From Lonicera japonica (lineage: Eukaryota; Streptophyta; Magnoliopsida; Dipsacales; Caprifoliaceae), in the NCBI GenBank assembly GCA_021464415.1, contig CM038468.1, positions 32,042,969 through 32,106,968 of the forward strand: a stretch of 64,000 bases of DNA, in the 5' to 3' direction. Of the stretch, positions 1-11,375 are shown piece after piece. The position numbers and the translations under genes were made by a program. The notes under the pieces were generated by a model. That model was not told where the DNA came from. It did no database searches and worked only from the letters and a program-made list of their open reading frames with translations. Each line of letters begins with the position of its first letter. The first letter of the stretch is position 1.

Positions 1-1727
1 TACATTTAATAAATGGGGGTTTTGATACATGTATATATATGATATCACTACTAAAAGTCATGATGATATTACATCCACGAGATAAATTAGCTATTGAATG
101 GACAAATTTCTCCACGATTGATATTTTATCAAATCAAGGGTTTATTATGAATGGATTATTAGTCCACTTATTAGAGTTGTTAATTTCATGGATATAATCA
201 TATGAGGGGTATTAGTTTCTTAAATGCCACATGTATATTTGATACATCGTAAGCTAGAACTATTCTTGTCATCGTTGAATCTATCTACCAATCACGTATA
301 CATATTCGGTTCTACGTATAGCTAGTGTATAGATCATATGTTGGTATATGAAAGCTAGCTATGCTTTTGGTTTAAGGAATTATTATGAAGATATGATTTG
401 ATATATATATATGTGTGTGTGTACATGTGTGTGTACTACGAATAAGTATATTCTTTGGGAGAATACTTTATATTGATTTCTTGGTTTCGTAAGGCACTAA
501 TGGTCCATGGGGTTAACCTAGCCTTGGCGGCTACATACCTTGATCCCTGTATAGGGATCCCCCTTTCAGAGTGGCATACTCTATGGTCCGTAGGGGGATC
601 CCACGAAACGGCATACCCTACACCATCTAGGTGGTCCACGGGGGGACTCAGCCTTGGGGGCTGCATACCCTAGCCTTGGGGGCTTAAATTGCAATCGTTG
701 TGCACAGTAGAGTAAATCCTAGATGTTCGTTGTGAAACAGACGAAAATAAGATTGACGATTACAAGATTAGTGCCTACATTAGTCTTAAGATTATATTTT
801 CTTATGATGACTTACTTATATATCGAAAATATATATTTTACTACTACAGTTTCTCTTATCTCGAGGATACTTTGCTATTATAATATTTTGATACTTTAAT
901 GATAAATATATATATTTATCTTCATCACGGTTTACTTGTATCATGGTGATACATTCTTTGCTTATAGTATACTTTTATCTCATCTATTGGTACTTTACTA
1001 CCTTTTCGGGGATGGGACTGCACTTAGAACGCATTGCATATAAGGTGCTTTTCATTGCATTAAAATATGTAAAGCTGTAGTTATCCATAAAGAGTTATAG
1101 AAATGGCATTATATATACGCATGATTATCACAAAACTATTTTCATTATGATGCATTGCATGCATGGTTTTGGAAATTATTTTCTTTACAAAACCTTATAG
1201 TTCCCATTGGGCCCGTGTTTGGCTCATTCCCATTTTCCAATAGCTTTGCAGGTACCTCCTTGGGGTGGTACGGATACGAAATTAGAAACCGCTGATGACC
1301 CTAAATGCCTGTAGTTGTCCATGGATGACTCATTCATTATAAATTATAGATATTAGAACCATTTGATTTTTATTGTATCATTCATTTGTATTAAATTCTT
1401 TTCGTAAGTGCTGTAAAGGCCATTTATTATTTTTGGGACCTCGTTGGAGGGATTGGTATATATATTGAAGTATTAGATTTGTGTGGATTGCGAATCATTA
1501 TGGATGTGGAGTTAACTTTGTAGTTAAACTTTATTTTCTTATTTACAGGTTGGTTTTATTGAAAATACGATCTCTACATGCCAAAATTTTCTGAAAAATG
1601 TGGCCTTACATGTGACTTTCTACTATATTAGTTTAAATTAAGTACATTAGACCCGCCGTCGCATGCGGGATTGTGATTAACCGAGTCCTGGAGGTCTAAA
1701 CCTCTTAACGGGATTCGGGGCGTCACA
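1..1727 (+). mobile_element. Partial Tekay/Del-like Gypsy LTR (3' part), inserted in the SIRE Copia element
   Basis: The right end reads ATTCGGGGCGTCACA and is preceded by a block (about 1555-1727) that clearly matches the end of the LTR at 46555-49211: the 'CATGCCAAAATTTTSTGAAAA' region, 'acccgcYgtcgcRtRcgg', and 'ttcggggcRtcaYa'. A second shared block at 1200-1310 (tagttcccattgggcccgtgtttggctca; gcaggtacctcctt) corresponds to 48680-48760. These termini are typical of Tekay/Del LTRs. Immediately after 1727 the minus-strand Copia RNase H coding begins, so this LTR or its parent element landed inside that gene; GATTC (1728-1732) would be the right target-site copy. The left end is outside the window, so solo LTR and full element cannot be told apart. 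No coding sequence was seen. Confidence 0.72.
526..686. repeat. Cluster of short inverted repeats in the Tekay-like LTR
   Basis: Several small self-complementary units follow one another. They include AGCC-ttggc-GGCT (530-542), GATCCCT-gtat-AGGGATC (about 542-559), AGAGT-ggcat-ACTCT (about 569-583), ACC-atct-aGGT near 624, and AGCC-ttggg-GGCT twice (about 650-685). The arms differ from unit to unit while remaining complementary. A similar arrangement lies in the related LTR at 48191-48396. Confidence 0.55.
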
Positions 1728-4700
1728 GATTCGCTTGAAATCGTGCACAAAGAAAAACATTAAACATAATTTTCGGCCTACTAGCCGTCAACTAACGTAA
1801 GCTACCGATCATACCTAGATATTTCTTGATGTCGATACTCTTACCACTTTCGTCTTTGTCGAGCTTCAATGTTAAACTCATTGGTGCACTCATTGACTTA
1901 ACTCCTTCAAAGTCAAACTTTTTCAAAAGTTCTTTGACATACTTTTATTGGTTAACAAAGATCCCATTTTTGCATTGCTTTACTTGAAGTCTAAGAAAGT
2001 AGTTTATTTCTCCTATCATGCTCATTTCGAATTCCTTTTGCATACACTTAGAAAATTCTTTGCAAAAATTTTTCATTAGTAGAATCGAAAATAATATCAT
2101 CAACATAAATTTGCATAAGTAACATATCATTAGCATGATTCTTTATGAATAATGTAGTGTCGATTTTGCCTCTAACAAATCCATTATTAAGCAAAGTTGA
2201 ACTCAATCTATCATACCATGCTCTAGGTTCTTGTTTTAAACCATATAATGCTTTTGACAACATAAACACATAATCCGGATACGCATGATTTTCAAAACCG
2301 AGAGGTTATTTTACATAAACTTTCTCTTTAATAAAACCATTTAAGAAAGGACTTTTTACATCCATTTGATGTAACTTAAAATTTTTAAAGCAAGAATAAG
2401 TAGTATACGAATTACTTCTAAACGTGCAACGGGTGCATATGTTTCTTCATAATCAATGACCTCTTCTTGATTGTATCCTTGGGCAACGAGTCTAGCTTTA
2501 TTTCTAACAATTACACCACTTTTATCCTTCTTATATCGAAATACCCATTTAGTGCCCATAATGGTATGATCATTCGGTTTGGGAACAAATGTCCACACTT
2601 TGTTTCTCTCAAATTGATTGTACTCTTCTTGCATTGCCATCATCCAAGATTCATCTTGTTCAGTTTCATTTATATTTTTAGGCTTAATTTGAGAAACGAA
2701 AACTACATTATTACATAAATTTCTTACGGATGATCTAGTCATAATCTTACTGGATGGCTCTCCAAGAATTTGATCAATAGGGTGATTAAACACAAATTTT
2801 TAAATCCTAGATAGATCATTCGAGTTTTGCTCTATTTTATTTTCTAACTTCTTAGGAGAAGCTTGAGCACTTCATTTTTTTTCTTTAAATGTATCATTAA
2901 TTTGAATATCCGAAACATTTTGAATAATTTCAATATCATCATCGGAATGCGCTATGGATAGAAAAGGATTAGATTCATCAAATACAACATGCATGGATTT
3001 TTGAACAACTAAACTTTTCTTATTATAAACGCGATAAGCTTTACTATTAATGTCATAACCAAGAAAAATTCTTTCATCGGATTTAGCATCAAATTTTCCT
3101 AAATGATCACGATCATTTAAAATAAAACTCTTACAACCATAAACCTTAAAATATGCAAAATTTGGTTTCTTGTCATTCCACAATTCATAAGGTATCTTAT
3201 CTAACTTTTTATGAATAATAACATGATTAGTCACATAGCATGCGGTATTAACGGCTTCCGCCCAAAAAATTCCTATAAAGAATGTTCATTTAGCATGGTT
3301 CTAGACATCTCTTGAAGAAATCTATTTTTCCTTTCAACAACACCATTTTGTTAAGGAGTTCTAGGTGCCGAAAAGTTATGATCAATGCCATACTCATCAC
3401 AAAAATTTTCAATATCAACATTATCAAATTCTCTACCTCTATCATTTCTCACATGTACAATAGAAACATCTTTTTCATTTTGAACTCTTCTACAAAACAT
3501 AGCAAATACATGTGGAGTTTCACTTTTATGAGCAAAAAAGAATACCTAAGTAAATTTAGAATAATCCTTAACAATTACAAAAGCATACAATTTACCACCT
3601 AAGCTTGCAAACGAATTAGGACCAAATAAATCTAGATGCAACATGTCAAGAGTTCTAGTAGTAGTAATGTATCTCTTAGATTTAAATGAATACTTGTGTT
3701 GTTTACTAAGTTGACATGCATCACAAATTTTATCTTTAACTAATTTAGTTTTAGCCAAACCTTTAACTAATTCATTTTTAGACAATTTGTGAATCAAATC
3801 CATATTAGCATGTCCTAATCTTCTATGCCATAACTAAGAAACATCATTTATGGCGGATAGACATTTAACATCTTGTTGAGATAAATTATCAAGTTCTAGA
3901 GTATACACATTATTAGTTCTATATGCAACATGCAAGGTAGAATTATCATTAATGTTTTTAACACAGCGAACGGATCTAAAAATAACTTCATGTCCTTTAT
4001 CATATAGTTAACTAATGGTAAATAAATTATGTTTTAATCTTTCAGCTAGAAAAACATTGTCAATACAAATAGAGTCCTTACCAACCTTACCTATACCGAT
4101 GACTCTTCCCTTGGCATTATCTCCAAAAGTTAAATTCCCTCTTTGTTTCGGAATGAGACTCAAGAAGTTGTCTTTGTCTCTCGTCATATGCTTAGAACAA
4201 CCGTTATTCGAGAACCATTTGGTTTTGCTACTTTTTGCCTTCAAGCACACCTATACCATAACTTTGAGTAACTTCTCCTTTGGTACCCAAAATGTGTTGG
4301 GTCCCTTTGGGTTAGCATACATAATCGTTCCTTTTGGAACCCAAGCAAGTTTTTTCTTTGTAAAACTTTTGTTTTTATAGAAGCAATAGTCCACATGATG
4401 AGAATTTCTACCACAATATGAACAAAAATCAGTGGAATCATAAGGTGTGTATGTTTTGAAGAAGTTTTTGTAATCTTTTTGATTACTAATTTGATTATAT
4501 CCTAATCCGGCTTTGTCAAAAACACATTGCTGCATTCCTAATAGTTTATCCAAGTTTTCCTTTCCATTGGTGAACTTGATTAGACTATTGTTCAAATCAT
4601 CCACTTGATTTTTCAATGTGGCATTATCCAATACAAGTTTATTTGAAATATCTTTCTCTTTTTCAAAACCTTGATTTCATTTTTCAAAGTAATGTTTTCA

Positions 4701-6013
4701 TTTTCAAAAGTTTCACACTTAGTAGAGGTTGTGGAAATTTCCTTTTAGAGAATTGTATATCTTTTTGAAATATTTTCAATTTTTTTATGCAATTCTTCAA
4801 ACATTTCATATAACTCATCATAGTTATTCTCATCATTAGCATTATTGGAATCATCATCACTAAAAGAGTTATAGTTAGAATGTACCTCATTTTCTTGACA
4901 TACTAGGCAAAGATTTGCCGTTTCTTCATCACTATAGTTGCCATTGGATTCTTCACTCTCTGAGTCACTCCATGTACCTTTGAGAGTATGTTTTACATGT
5001 CTGAAAACTTTATCCCTCTTTTCCTTTCGTCTAATTGGACAATTGCTTTTAAAATGTCCCGGTTCATGGCAATAGAAGCATTTCTTGACTTCTTCACTCT
5101 TAACCTTCGATTGAAAAAGTCTATCATGGTTTCTTCTAGAAGAAGAGATATTTTTGTTCCCTTTTCCTTGATAGCTCTTCTTCTTGGTTAGGAATTTCAT
5201 GAATTTCCTAGAAAGAAGTGCCATGTATTCATCTCCTCCCATTGACTCTTCTTCATCTTCATTTTGACTTGCTTTGAGGGCTAGAGTCTTTTTTGACTTG
5301 ATGTCTGCCTCTCCTTCTCTTTCTAATTCTTTCTCATGGGTTTTAAGAGAACCCAAGAGTTTATCCCTGCTTAGAGTCTTGAGATTTTTGGCCTCTTGAA
5401 TAGCCATCACTTTAGGTCTCCATTTCTTAGGAAGAATTTGAAGTATTTTTCAAATCTTATCTTCATTAGGATAAACCTTTTAAAAAGATCCAAATCATTA
5501 GTAATGATCGAAAATCTACTATACATGGAAGTAAGAGATTCATTAGGCTCCATCTTAAACAGTTCATAATCATAAACAAGCATGTTTATATTATCATCTT
5601 TAACTTGAGTGGTTCCTTCATGAGCAACCTTAAGCTTGTGCCAAATTTCTTTGGCGGTTTTGCAACTTGAGATTTTGTTATATTCATCCATGCTTAATGC
5701 ACAATGTAAAGAGTTTAGAGCTTTAGCATTGAATTTTCTTAATATCATGCTTGTTATATTCAGGAATCTGTTTGGGAATTTTATTTCCTCTTTCATCAGT
5801 TTTCATAATCTCATAAGGTTCCTCAAGTATAATTCTCCATTGTTCAAAATCACATGCTTGTAATAATATACTCATCCTATTTTTCCAATAGCTATAGTTT
5901 TTTCCATCAAACAATGGTGGCCCAAAGGTGAAAAGACCTTCGGAGATACCGGTTCTTTGATATATAGAAATAATCGTAAACTCTAAGATTGTTAAATCAA
6001 AATAAGAGTAGAA
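1728..6013 (-). pseudogene. SIRE-like Copia gag-pol polyprotein, degenerate
   Basis: Reading the minus strand from 6013 downward, a UBN2-type capsid (about 6000-5400; FDGKNYSYW motif) is followed by a CCHC zinc knuckle CFYCHEPGHFKSNC (about 5080-5039) and a second CxxC...H...C cluster CSYCGRNSH...C (about 4424-4386). The protease site near 4211-4190 reads NNGCSKHM where the family has DSGCSKHM, so the catalytic Asp is lost. Pre-integrase HRRLGH...CDACQ lies at about 3820-3700 and integrase at about 3700-2990, with its D/D/E region readable only through stops. RT at about 2710-1900 keeps ARLVAQGY and YVDDI. The connection to RNase H (YLGMIGSL, near 1830-1800) is still legible. At least ten stops or frameshifts break the frame, so no product is expected. 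The real RNase H beyond 1728 is displaced by the Gypsy LTR. Confidence 0.85.
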
Positions 6014-6025
6014 CATCTGATACCA
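6014..6025 (-). other. Primer binding site, initiator tRNA-Met type
   Basis: The minus strand reads TGGTATCAGATG. Its first nine bases are the usual complement of the 3' end of plant initiator tRNA-Met. It lies two bases inside the LTR boundary at 6028, as expected for minus-strand DNA synthesis priming. Confidence 0.8.
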
Positions 6026-6027
6026 AT

Positions 6028-6913
6028 TGTAGGTCGGAAAATACTCTATAGGGGTGAATAGGGTTTCTAAAACTTAATAGAATTTTAAAAATAGTTTCAA
6101 ATAAAGTTTAAATAATAAAACTTTAATACAAAGTATAACAAGGAAGCAAGTATATTAATCAATCACACAAGCAATCAATAGTATAAATACGAGATAATAA
6201 AGAGCTTGAGTTTAGAGAGATTGAACAGAGTGAGACAACAATGATTTGTTTACACGGTTCGGTTGTTTAGACCATACGTCCGTGCCGAGTAGTGCTCCCG
6301 AGAAATTCCACTAAAAACCAATTTTCTTCTAGGTGAAAATTAAACCTTTACAATTGCAAACTACACTCTTCAAGTGTTATTCTTCTTACAACACTACAAC
6401 AAGTGTGATTCTTCTTACCACACTTAACACAAGAAATCCTCTTGCAATTTTATGAGAAACACCTCTCTCAATTTGAATAATAAATTATTTTGGTGACAAC
6501 ACCAAATAACTCTTAATCATATTTGAAGATTACAAATAATGATCACACTAGAGTTATCAAGATTAATCAAAATATATAGCTCAAGAATTAAATATATGAT
6601 CAATGCATAAACTTGATTATTGTGGATATATGAAAAATAAGATTGTAGGATGATTCAAGTTGTTAAAATTGAGTCTAAGAACTCATATTTATATATAGAA
6701 AAAGTTTATGGCCGTTGGGAGTAATTATAGAAAATTATGGGTCAAACATTTTCAAAATCTCCAACGGCTAGATTCCAGGCCATCAGTCGACTGAGCAAAT
6801 CTCATTAGTTGACTAAGAGGCCATTAGTCAACTGAGGCTTAGCTCATTAGCCAACTGATGAGCACTGTCCTGCTATCCAAAATCCCAAATTTTGGACTTT
6901 TGTATTTTAGCTT
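6028..6913 (-). repeat. SIRE-like Copia 5' LTR, downstream portion
   Basis: The outer end on the plus strand is TGTAGGTCGG, i.e. ...CCGACCTACA as the LTR 3' terminus on the element's own strand, directly next to the primer site. The LTR is cut at 6913 by the Tat element; the remaining part resumes at 17897 (AGCTT before and AGCTC after the insertion). Together the two parts give an LTR of about 1.45 kb. The region 6781-6866 carries palindromic repeats listed separately. No coding sequence is present. Confidence 0.75.
6781..6866. repeat. Four degenerate palindromic units around CAGTCGACTG
   Basis: Four units of about 20 bases follow each other: CATCAGTCGACTGAGC, CTCATTAGTTGACTAAGAGG, CCATTAGTCAACTGAGG and CTCATTAGCCAACTGATGAG. 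The first holds a perfect 10-bp palindrome (6784-6793) and the last has complementary ends CTCAT/ATGAG. The unit is palindromic, so the array can fold on either strand. The same 10-mer occurs at 6996-7005 in the neighbouring Tat LTR. Confidence 0.75.
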
Positions 6914-7606
6914 TGATGGTGCAAATTATTGATCCAATTTGTCCCACCAACCACGAGCTGACACATGACTGTCCATGTCAGCAATCAGGGATTGCCAGTC
7001 GACTGCCACATGCATTGTAGAACGCGCAGAACTCCCTCACCTCCATTAAATGCACACCAATTGGATTTAATGCACCGGGATTCATGGAGAAACAAGGTTA
7101 AAGTGGGTGATGATCAAAGCATGGCATCAGACCTGCTCTGGGGGCTCTGGCCACACGTTTCCTCCAAGTCATATATATACAAGAAGCATTTACTTCTTTA
7201 ACCAATCGAACAACAACTAGAAAATCTAAGAATTAGAGAATTAACTCATCAAGAGAGAATCCAGCATTGAATAGCAAGAAAACAAAAGAAATAGAAGCTC
7301 AGAGTACCCAGTAGAGCTCCTAAAATAGAGAAGTCAGAACTCGTGTAGCTTGAGCATATTCTTATTGTAATATTGTGAGGATAGAATAGCTAGAGAGGAT
7401 TTTGTGAGTTTGTAATACTTGTTTGTTTATCATCAATACAAAGCAAACTGAGCTTCGAGCTCTATTCCACAGAGGAGGACTAACCCGTATCTTCATACGA
7501 GGCCAACCTCCCCTATACATCTTTGACTTTTTTGGTTTGTTGCATTTATTATACCAATCATTTGACTATGTGGTCTAAAACACCCTTTCAATTTTTAGCA
7601 CCAACA
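6914..7606 (+). repeat. Tat element 5' LTR (carrying a ~200-bp deletion)
   Basis: It runs from TGATGGTGCAAATT to GCACCAACA. It is about 200 bases shorter than the 3' LTR: where the 3' copy has 17080-17275 with strong hairpins, this copy passes straight to CCAGTCGACTGCC (6995-7007). A TATA-like stretch, CATATATATACAAG, lies at about 7169-7182, and the following region is AT-rich like a transcribed leader. Confidence 0.85.
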
Positions 7607-7608
7607 GT

Positions 7609-7623
7609 TTGGCGCCGTCAGTG
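7609..7623 (+). other. Tat element primer binding site
   Basis: TTGGCGCCGTCAGTG starts two bases after the LTR end at 7606. Plant Tat elements usually have TTGGCGCCGTCTGTG at this place. Which tRNA it complements was not established here. Confidence 0.7.
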
Positions 7624-9330
7624 CTCGACAGAATATCGCACCAAGAGCCGGTGAAAGAGGTTAAGAAAAGGTTGATAACAGAAGTACGAGCTCAAGTGGC
7701 CGAGATGATGAAGTTATTTGGCCAGTTGGGAGGGAGCTCAGCCGTAGCTTTGGTAAGGGACTCAAAATCTCTATTTGCCAAGCACATCCTGAGCTTTCAA
7801 GTCCTAGAAAAGTTCAAACTCCCAACTCTGCTCTTGTATGACGGGAACACCGACCCTGTAGACCACTGGCAGCAGTACGGGAACATGATGGGGCTCCAGA
7901 ATGTCCCAGATGGCGTGATGTGTAGAGCTTTTGTCACCACTCTTAAGGGGCCAGCCCAAATGTGGTGGAATAGCCTGCTCTTAGGGTCAATCTAGAGCTG
8001 TCAGGAGCTCGGCACCATGTTCATTTCCCATTTCCTTGGAACCCGAAAACATTTCAAGTCCTTCACTCACCTCTTCACCGTCAAACAGAGGTCAATAGAG
8101 AGTTCGAAAGAGTATGCTTACCGGTTCAATCAAGAGAGCCTGATCATTGCAAACCTCAATGAAAGGGCGGTAGCGGCCTTTATGGAAGGGGTGAGCTCCC
8201 TTTACTGCCTTATGACCTTGGCAAGACTAGCTCCCAAGATCATGTCTGAGCTCCTGAATGAGGTCAATAAACAGATTAGTGTGGAGGAAACTCTACATGG
8301 ACGAGACTTGTCAGGTTTATCAGCTCTTCTGCCATCCTCCAAGTGCCAAAGGAGGCACATCCCACCCCACAGTTAAGAGAGAGAGGGCAAGAAAGAATTG
8401 AACAAGTCCGAACCCAATAAGGGTAGAGCTCGCCAGAAGTTCACCCCTCTAACGGCTCATTTGGGCGAGGTCTATGCCTAGTTAGAGCTAGGGTAGATCC
8501 CAGAAGCTTAGAAGATGAAGACATCTGATAAGAAAATGGATACAACGAAGTATTGCCGATACCACAAAAACCATGGCCATGAGACAGACGATTGTTAGAA
8601 GCTGAAAGAGGAGATCGAAAAACTCATCCAGAGGGGGTAGCTCCACTAATATGTGGACAAGAAGAAGGAAGTTCCCCCTAAAGCCACAACAAAGGAGCTT
8701 GAAAATGAGATCTTCATGACTAAAGAGGGCTCGTCCTACTCTGGAAATAGCAGCAGGTCTAGAAAAGCATACATCAGGCAATCCAAATCTTCGGGCTCGG
8801 AAGCAGAGTACTTCAGCTTCAGGGCAATAAAGATGGTGAAGTATGAGGTCAATGTGATCACCTTCACCGATAAAGATATGAATGGGGTGGAGTACCCCCA
8901 TGATGATCTTTTGGTGGTAACGGCAATGGTGGGCAATCACAATGTCCATTGAATTCGTACAAATACTGGGGCCACCTCCAACCACATATACTACAGTGCC
9001 TTCAAAGCTATAGGCCTCATAACTGAGCACCTAACCCCTTCGATAGTCATTCTAGTTGGTTTTTCTGGGGAAAAAACTAATTCTCTGGGAACGATTAAGC
9101 TCGCTGTAACTCTGGCAACGGCTTCGAAGCAAGTCACCACCATCGCTGAGTTCCTGACTCTAGACAGAGCTCTCCACTACAATGCCATCCTAAACAGGGG
9201 TACTCTGAATGAGATCAGGGCTGGTATCTTGACTTGCAGTTTTACCATGAGATTCCCAACCCCTATGAAATCGGGGAAATTAAAGGGAACTAAGTGGAAG
9301 CTCGATACTGCCAATTTGGTACCTTGAAAG
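7609..9330 (+). pseudogene. Tat element gag and protease region, degenerate
   Basis: One reading frame holds a Gypsy capsid (retrotrans_gag type) with the motifs FKLPTLLLYDGNTDP, RAFVTTLKGPAQMWW and a YAYRFNQE segment between 7800 and 8140. It is broken by a TAG at 7993. A knuckle-like KYCRYHKNHGHETDDC follows at about 8550-8600, then stops. The protease segment around 8955 reads NTGATSN where the family has a DTG/DSG catalytic triplet, so the Asp has become Asn; the fold downstream to about 9330 is still readable. In active relatives this polyprotein makes the particle and its processing protease. Confidence 0.8.
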
Positions 9331-9339
9331 AAGTCAAAA

Positions 9340-10830
9340 CCACCGACATCGCAGTTGTAGAGCTCGAAGCCGTAGCTGTGGAGAAATTGGCCAACACATA
9401 AGGGCCTTATGACTTAGAGAAGTGGGAGATAGACACTCCGAACCCTCGAGATGAAGAGAAAGAGCTTCGAGGCAAGCCAGTGGAGGATCTAGAGGACCTG
9501 CTCTTGGACCCTCTGTAGCCCAACAGAGTTTTGAATATTAGCAATCAGCTCAGCTCAGAAGTCAAAGAGGAACTCTCCCAGTGCATACGAATTAATACTG
9601 ATATCTTTGTATGGTCCCATGACGACATGAATGGGCTGAACCCAGAGGTCATGGTACACAGGGTAAATGCTAACCCAACTTTTAAGCTCGTGAGACAAAA
9701 GAAAAGGAACTTTGCAGCTGGAAGAAATTTGACCACCAAAGAAGAAGTCTAGAAGCTCCTCCGAGCTGGCTTCATTCGAGAGGTTCACTATCCAAAATGG
9801 CTTTCCAATGTGGTGCTCGTGAAGGAGCACAGTGGGAAGCAGAGAATGTGCGTTGACTTCAAGGACCTTAACAAGGCATGTTCAAAAGAAAACTTCCCAT
9901 TCCTAAAAATCGACCAGCTCGTAGACGCGACCATGGGCCACGAAATGCTAAGGTTCATGGATGTCTATTCTGGTTATAATCAGGTCAGAATGGCTCATGA
10001 GGATGAAGAGAAGACTTCCTTCATCACCAACGAGGGCACGTACTGTTATAAGGCCATGCCATTCGGCCTAAGTAATGCTGGAGCTACCTACCAAAGGGTT
10101 ATAAATATGCTGTTCAAGGACCAGATAGGCAGAAACATGGAGGTCTATGTTGACGATATGTTGGTCAAGAGTTTCAAATCCTTTAGCCATGTGGAAGACC
10201 TCAATGAAGCCTTTGCCATACTCAAACATAATGGTATGTCCCTCAACCTAGCCAAATGTGCCTTTGAAGTAAAAGGGGGAAATTCTTAGGCTTCATGGTG
10301 ACTCAAAGAGGAATTAAAGCCAATCCTGAGAAGATAAGAGCTCTCGTTGACATGAGATCTCTAACCAAGCCAAAAGAGGTCCAAAGCCTTGCAGGAAAGG
10401 TGGCAGCTCTGAACAGATTCATTTCAAAGGCAATGGATAAGTGCCATCCCTTCTTCAAAGCCCTCAAAAAAGCCTTCGAGTGGATGGAGGAGTGCAAGCT
10501 GGCTTTTTAGCAGCTCAAGCAGTACCTAGGAGCTCCCCCTATTCTTAGTTCGCCAAAAAAGGGAAATTCTGAGTTTGTACCTGGTAGTATCACAAATAGC
10601 AGTCTACTCAGCTCTTATGAGAAATGAAGAAGGAGCACAATTACCTGTTTACTACATAAGCAGAGCCCTACATGCCGCCGAGCTGAATTATCCAAGGTTC
10701 GAGAAAATGGCCTACACCCTCCTCATCAACTTTAGGAAACTCAGGCCTTACTTCCAGGCCCACACTATTGATGTCCTTACTGACCAGCCCTTACAAAGAA
10801 TTCTCGACAAGCCAGAGTAGTCAGGAAGGT
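9340..10830 (+). pseudogene. Tat element reverse transcriptase and first RNase H
   Basis: The RT palm is well preserved over 9810-10289: VDFKDLNKAC, FMDVYSGYNQV (first catalytic Asp), AMPFGLSNAGATYQ and YVDDM at 10146-10157 (catalytic Asp pair). The thumb and connection continue after a frameshift near 10285 (KCAFEV, then GFMVTQRGI), and the frame returns near 10560. The first RNase H (YYISRALHAAE...YTLLINFRKLRPYF) covers about 10600-10820. In-frame stops at about 9750, 10508 and 10818 prevent a product. The frame differs from gag-protease upstream. Confidence 0.87.
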
Positions 10831-10862
10831 TGGACATCTAGGCTGTAGAGCTCGGACAGTTC

Positions 10863-11372
10863 ATGATCAACTACAGGCCTCGAACTTCAGTCAAAAGCCA
10901 AGTCATGGCAGACTTCATCGTAGAGTTCACCCACAATGAGGATCTGATCCCAGAGCCACTAGAATTGCTGCCTCATATGGACCCAAGTACATCAAGTCCT
11001 AGTTCATTGAACTTGCAACCAAAAATTCCTATATGGATACCCCACGTAGATGGAGCTTCCAACTTACAAAGATCTGGTGCCGGTTTAGTTCTGATCACTC
11101 TTGAGGCCAACACCCTAGAAATAACTCTCAAATTCCTCTTCAAGGCCTCCGACAACGAGGCTAAGTATGAAGCCATCATTTCAGGACTGAGAATAACTAG
11201 TGATCTAGGGGCAAGACAGATGGTGGTTTACAACAACTCTGCAGTCGTAGTTGGCCAAATACCTGGTCACAACATGGCAAAAAAAGATCACATGGCTGCT
11301 TATTTGGCCAAGGCTAAGGCAATAGCTCAGAGGTACTTAAACTTAATTTTTGTTAAGGTCCCACGACCTTAG
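10863..11372 (+). pseudogene. Tat element second (archaeal-type) RNase H
   Basis: The segment HVDGASN...GAGLVL...NEAKYEAIISGL...GARQMVVYNNSAVVVGQ matches the additional RNase H found between pol RNase H and integrase in Tat elements. The first Asp (DGASN, about 11050) and the Glu (NEAKYEA, about 11155) are present. The third acidic position reads YNNS instead of the usual YSDS, so the enzyme would be inactive. The domain removes the RNA strand of the DNA-RNA hybrid in active copies. Confidence 0.8.
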
Positions 11373-11375
11373 AAC

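Noticed and set aside
455..673. Open frames on both strands at 436-673
   Set aside because: They lie in the inverted-repeat cluster of an LTR; the peptide is only the translation of hairpins and has no family resemblance.
2467..4380. Plus-strand frames at 2467-2718, 3312-3602 and 4015-4380
   Set aside because: Shadows of the minus-strand Copia polyprotein, whose motifs are clear on the other strand.
8488..9030. 180-codon minus-strand frame
   Set aside because: Opposite to the Tat gag-protease region; hydrophobic, no motif, and the sense strand has the recognisable knuckle and protease text.
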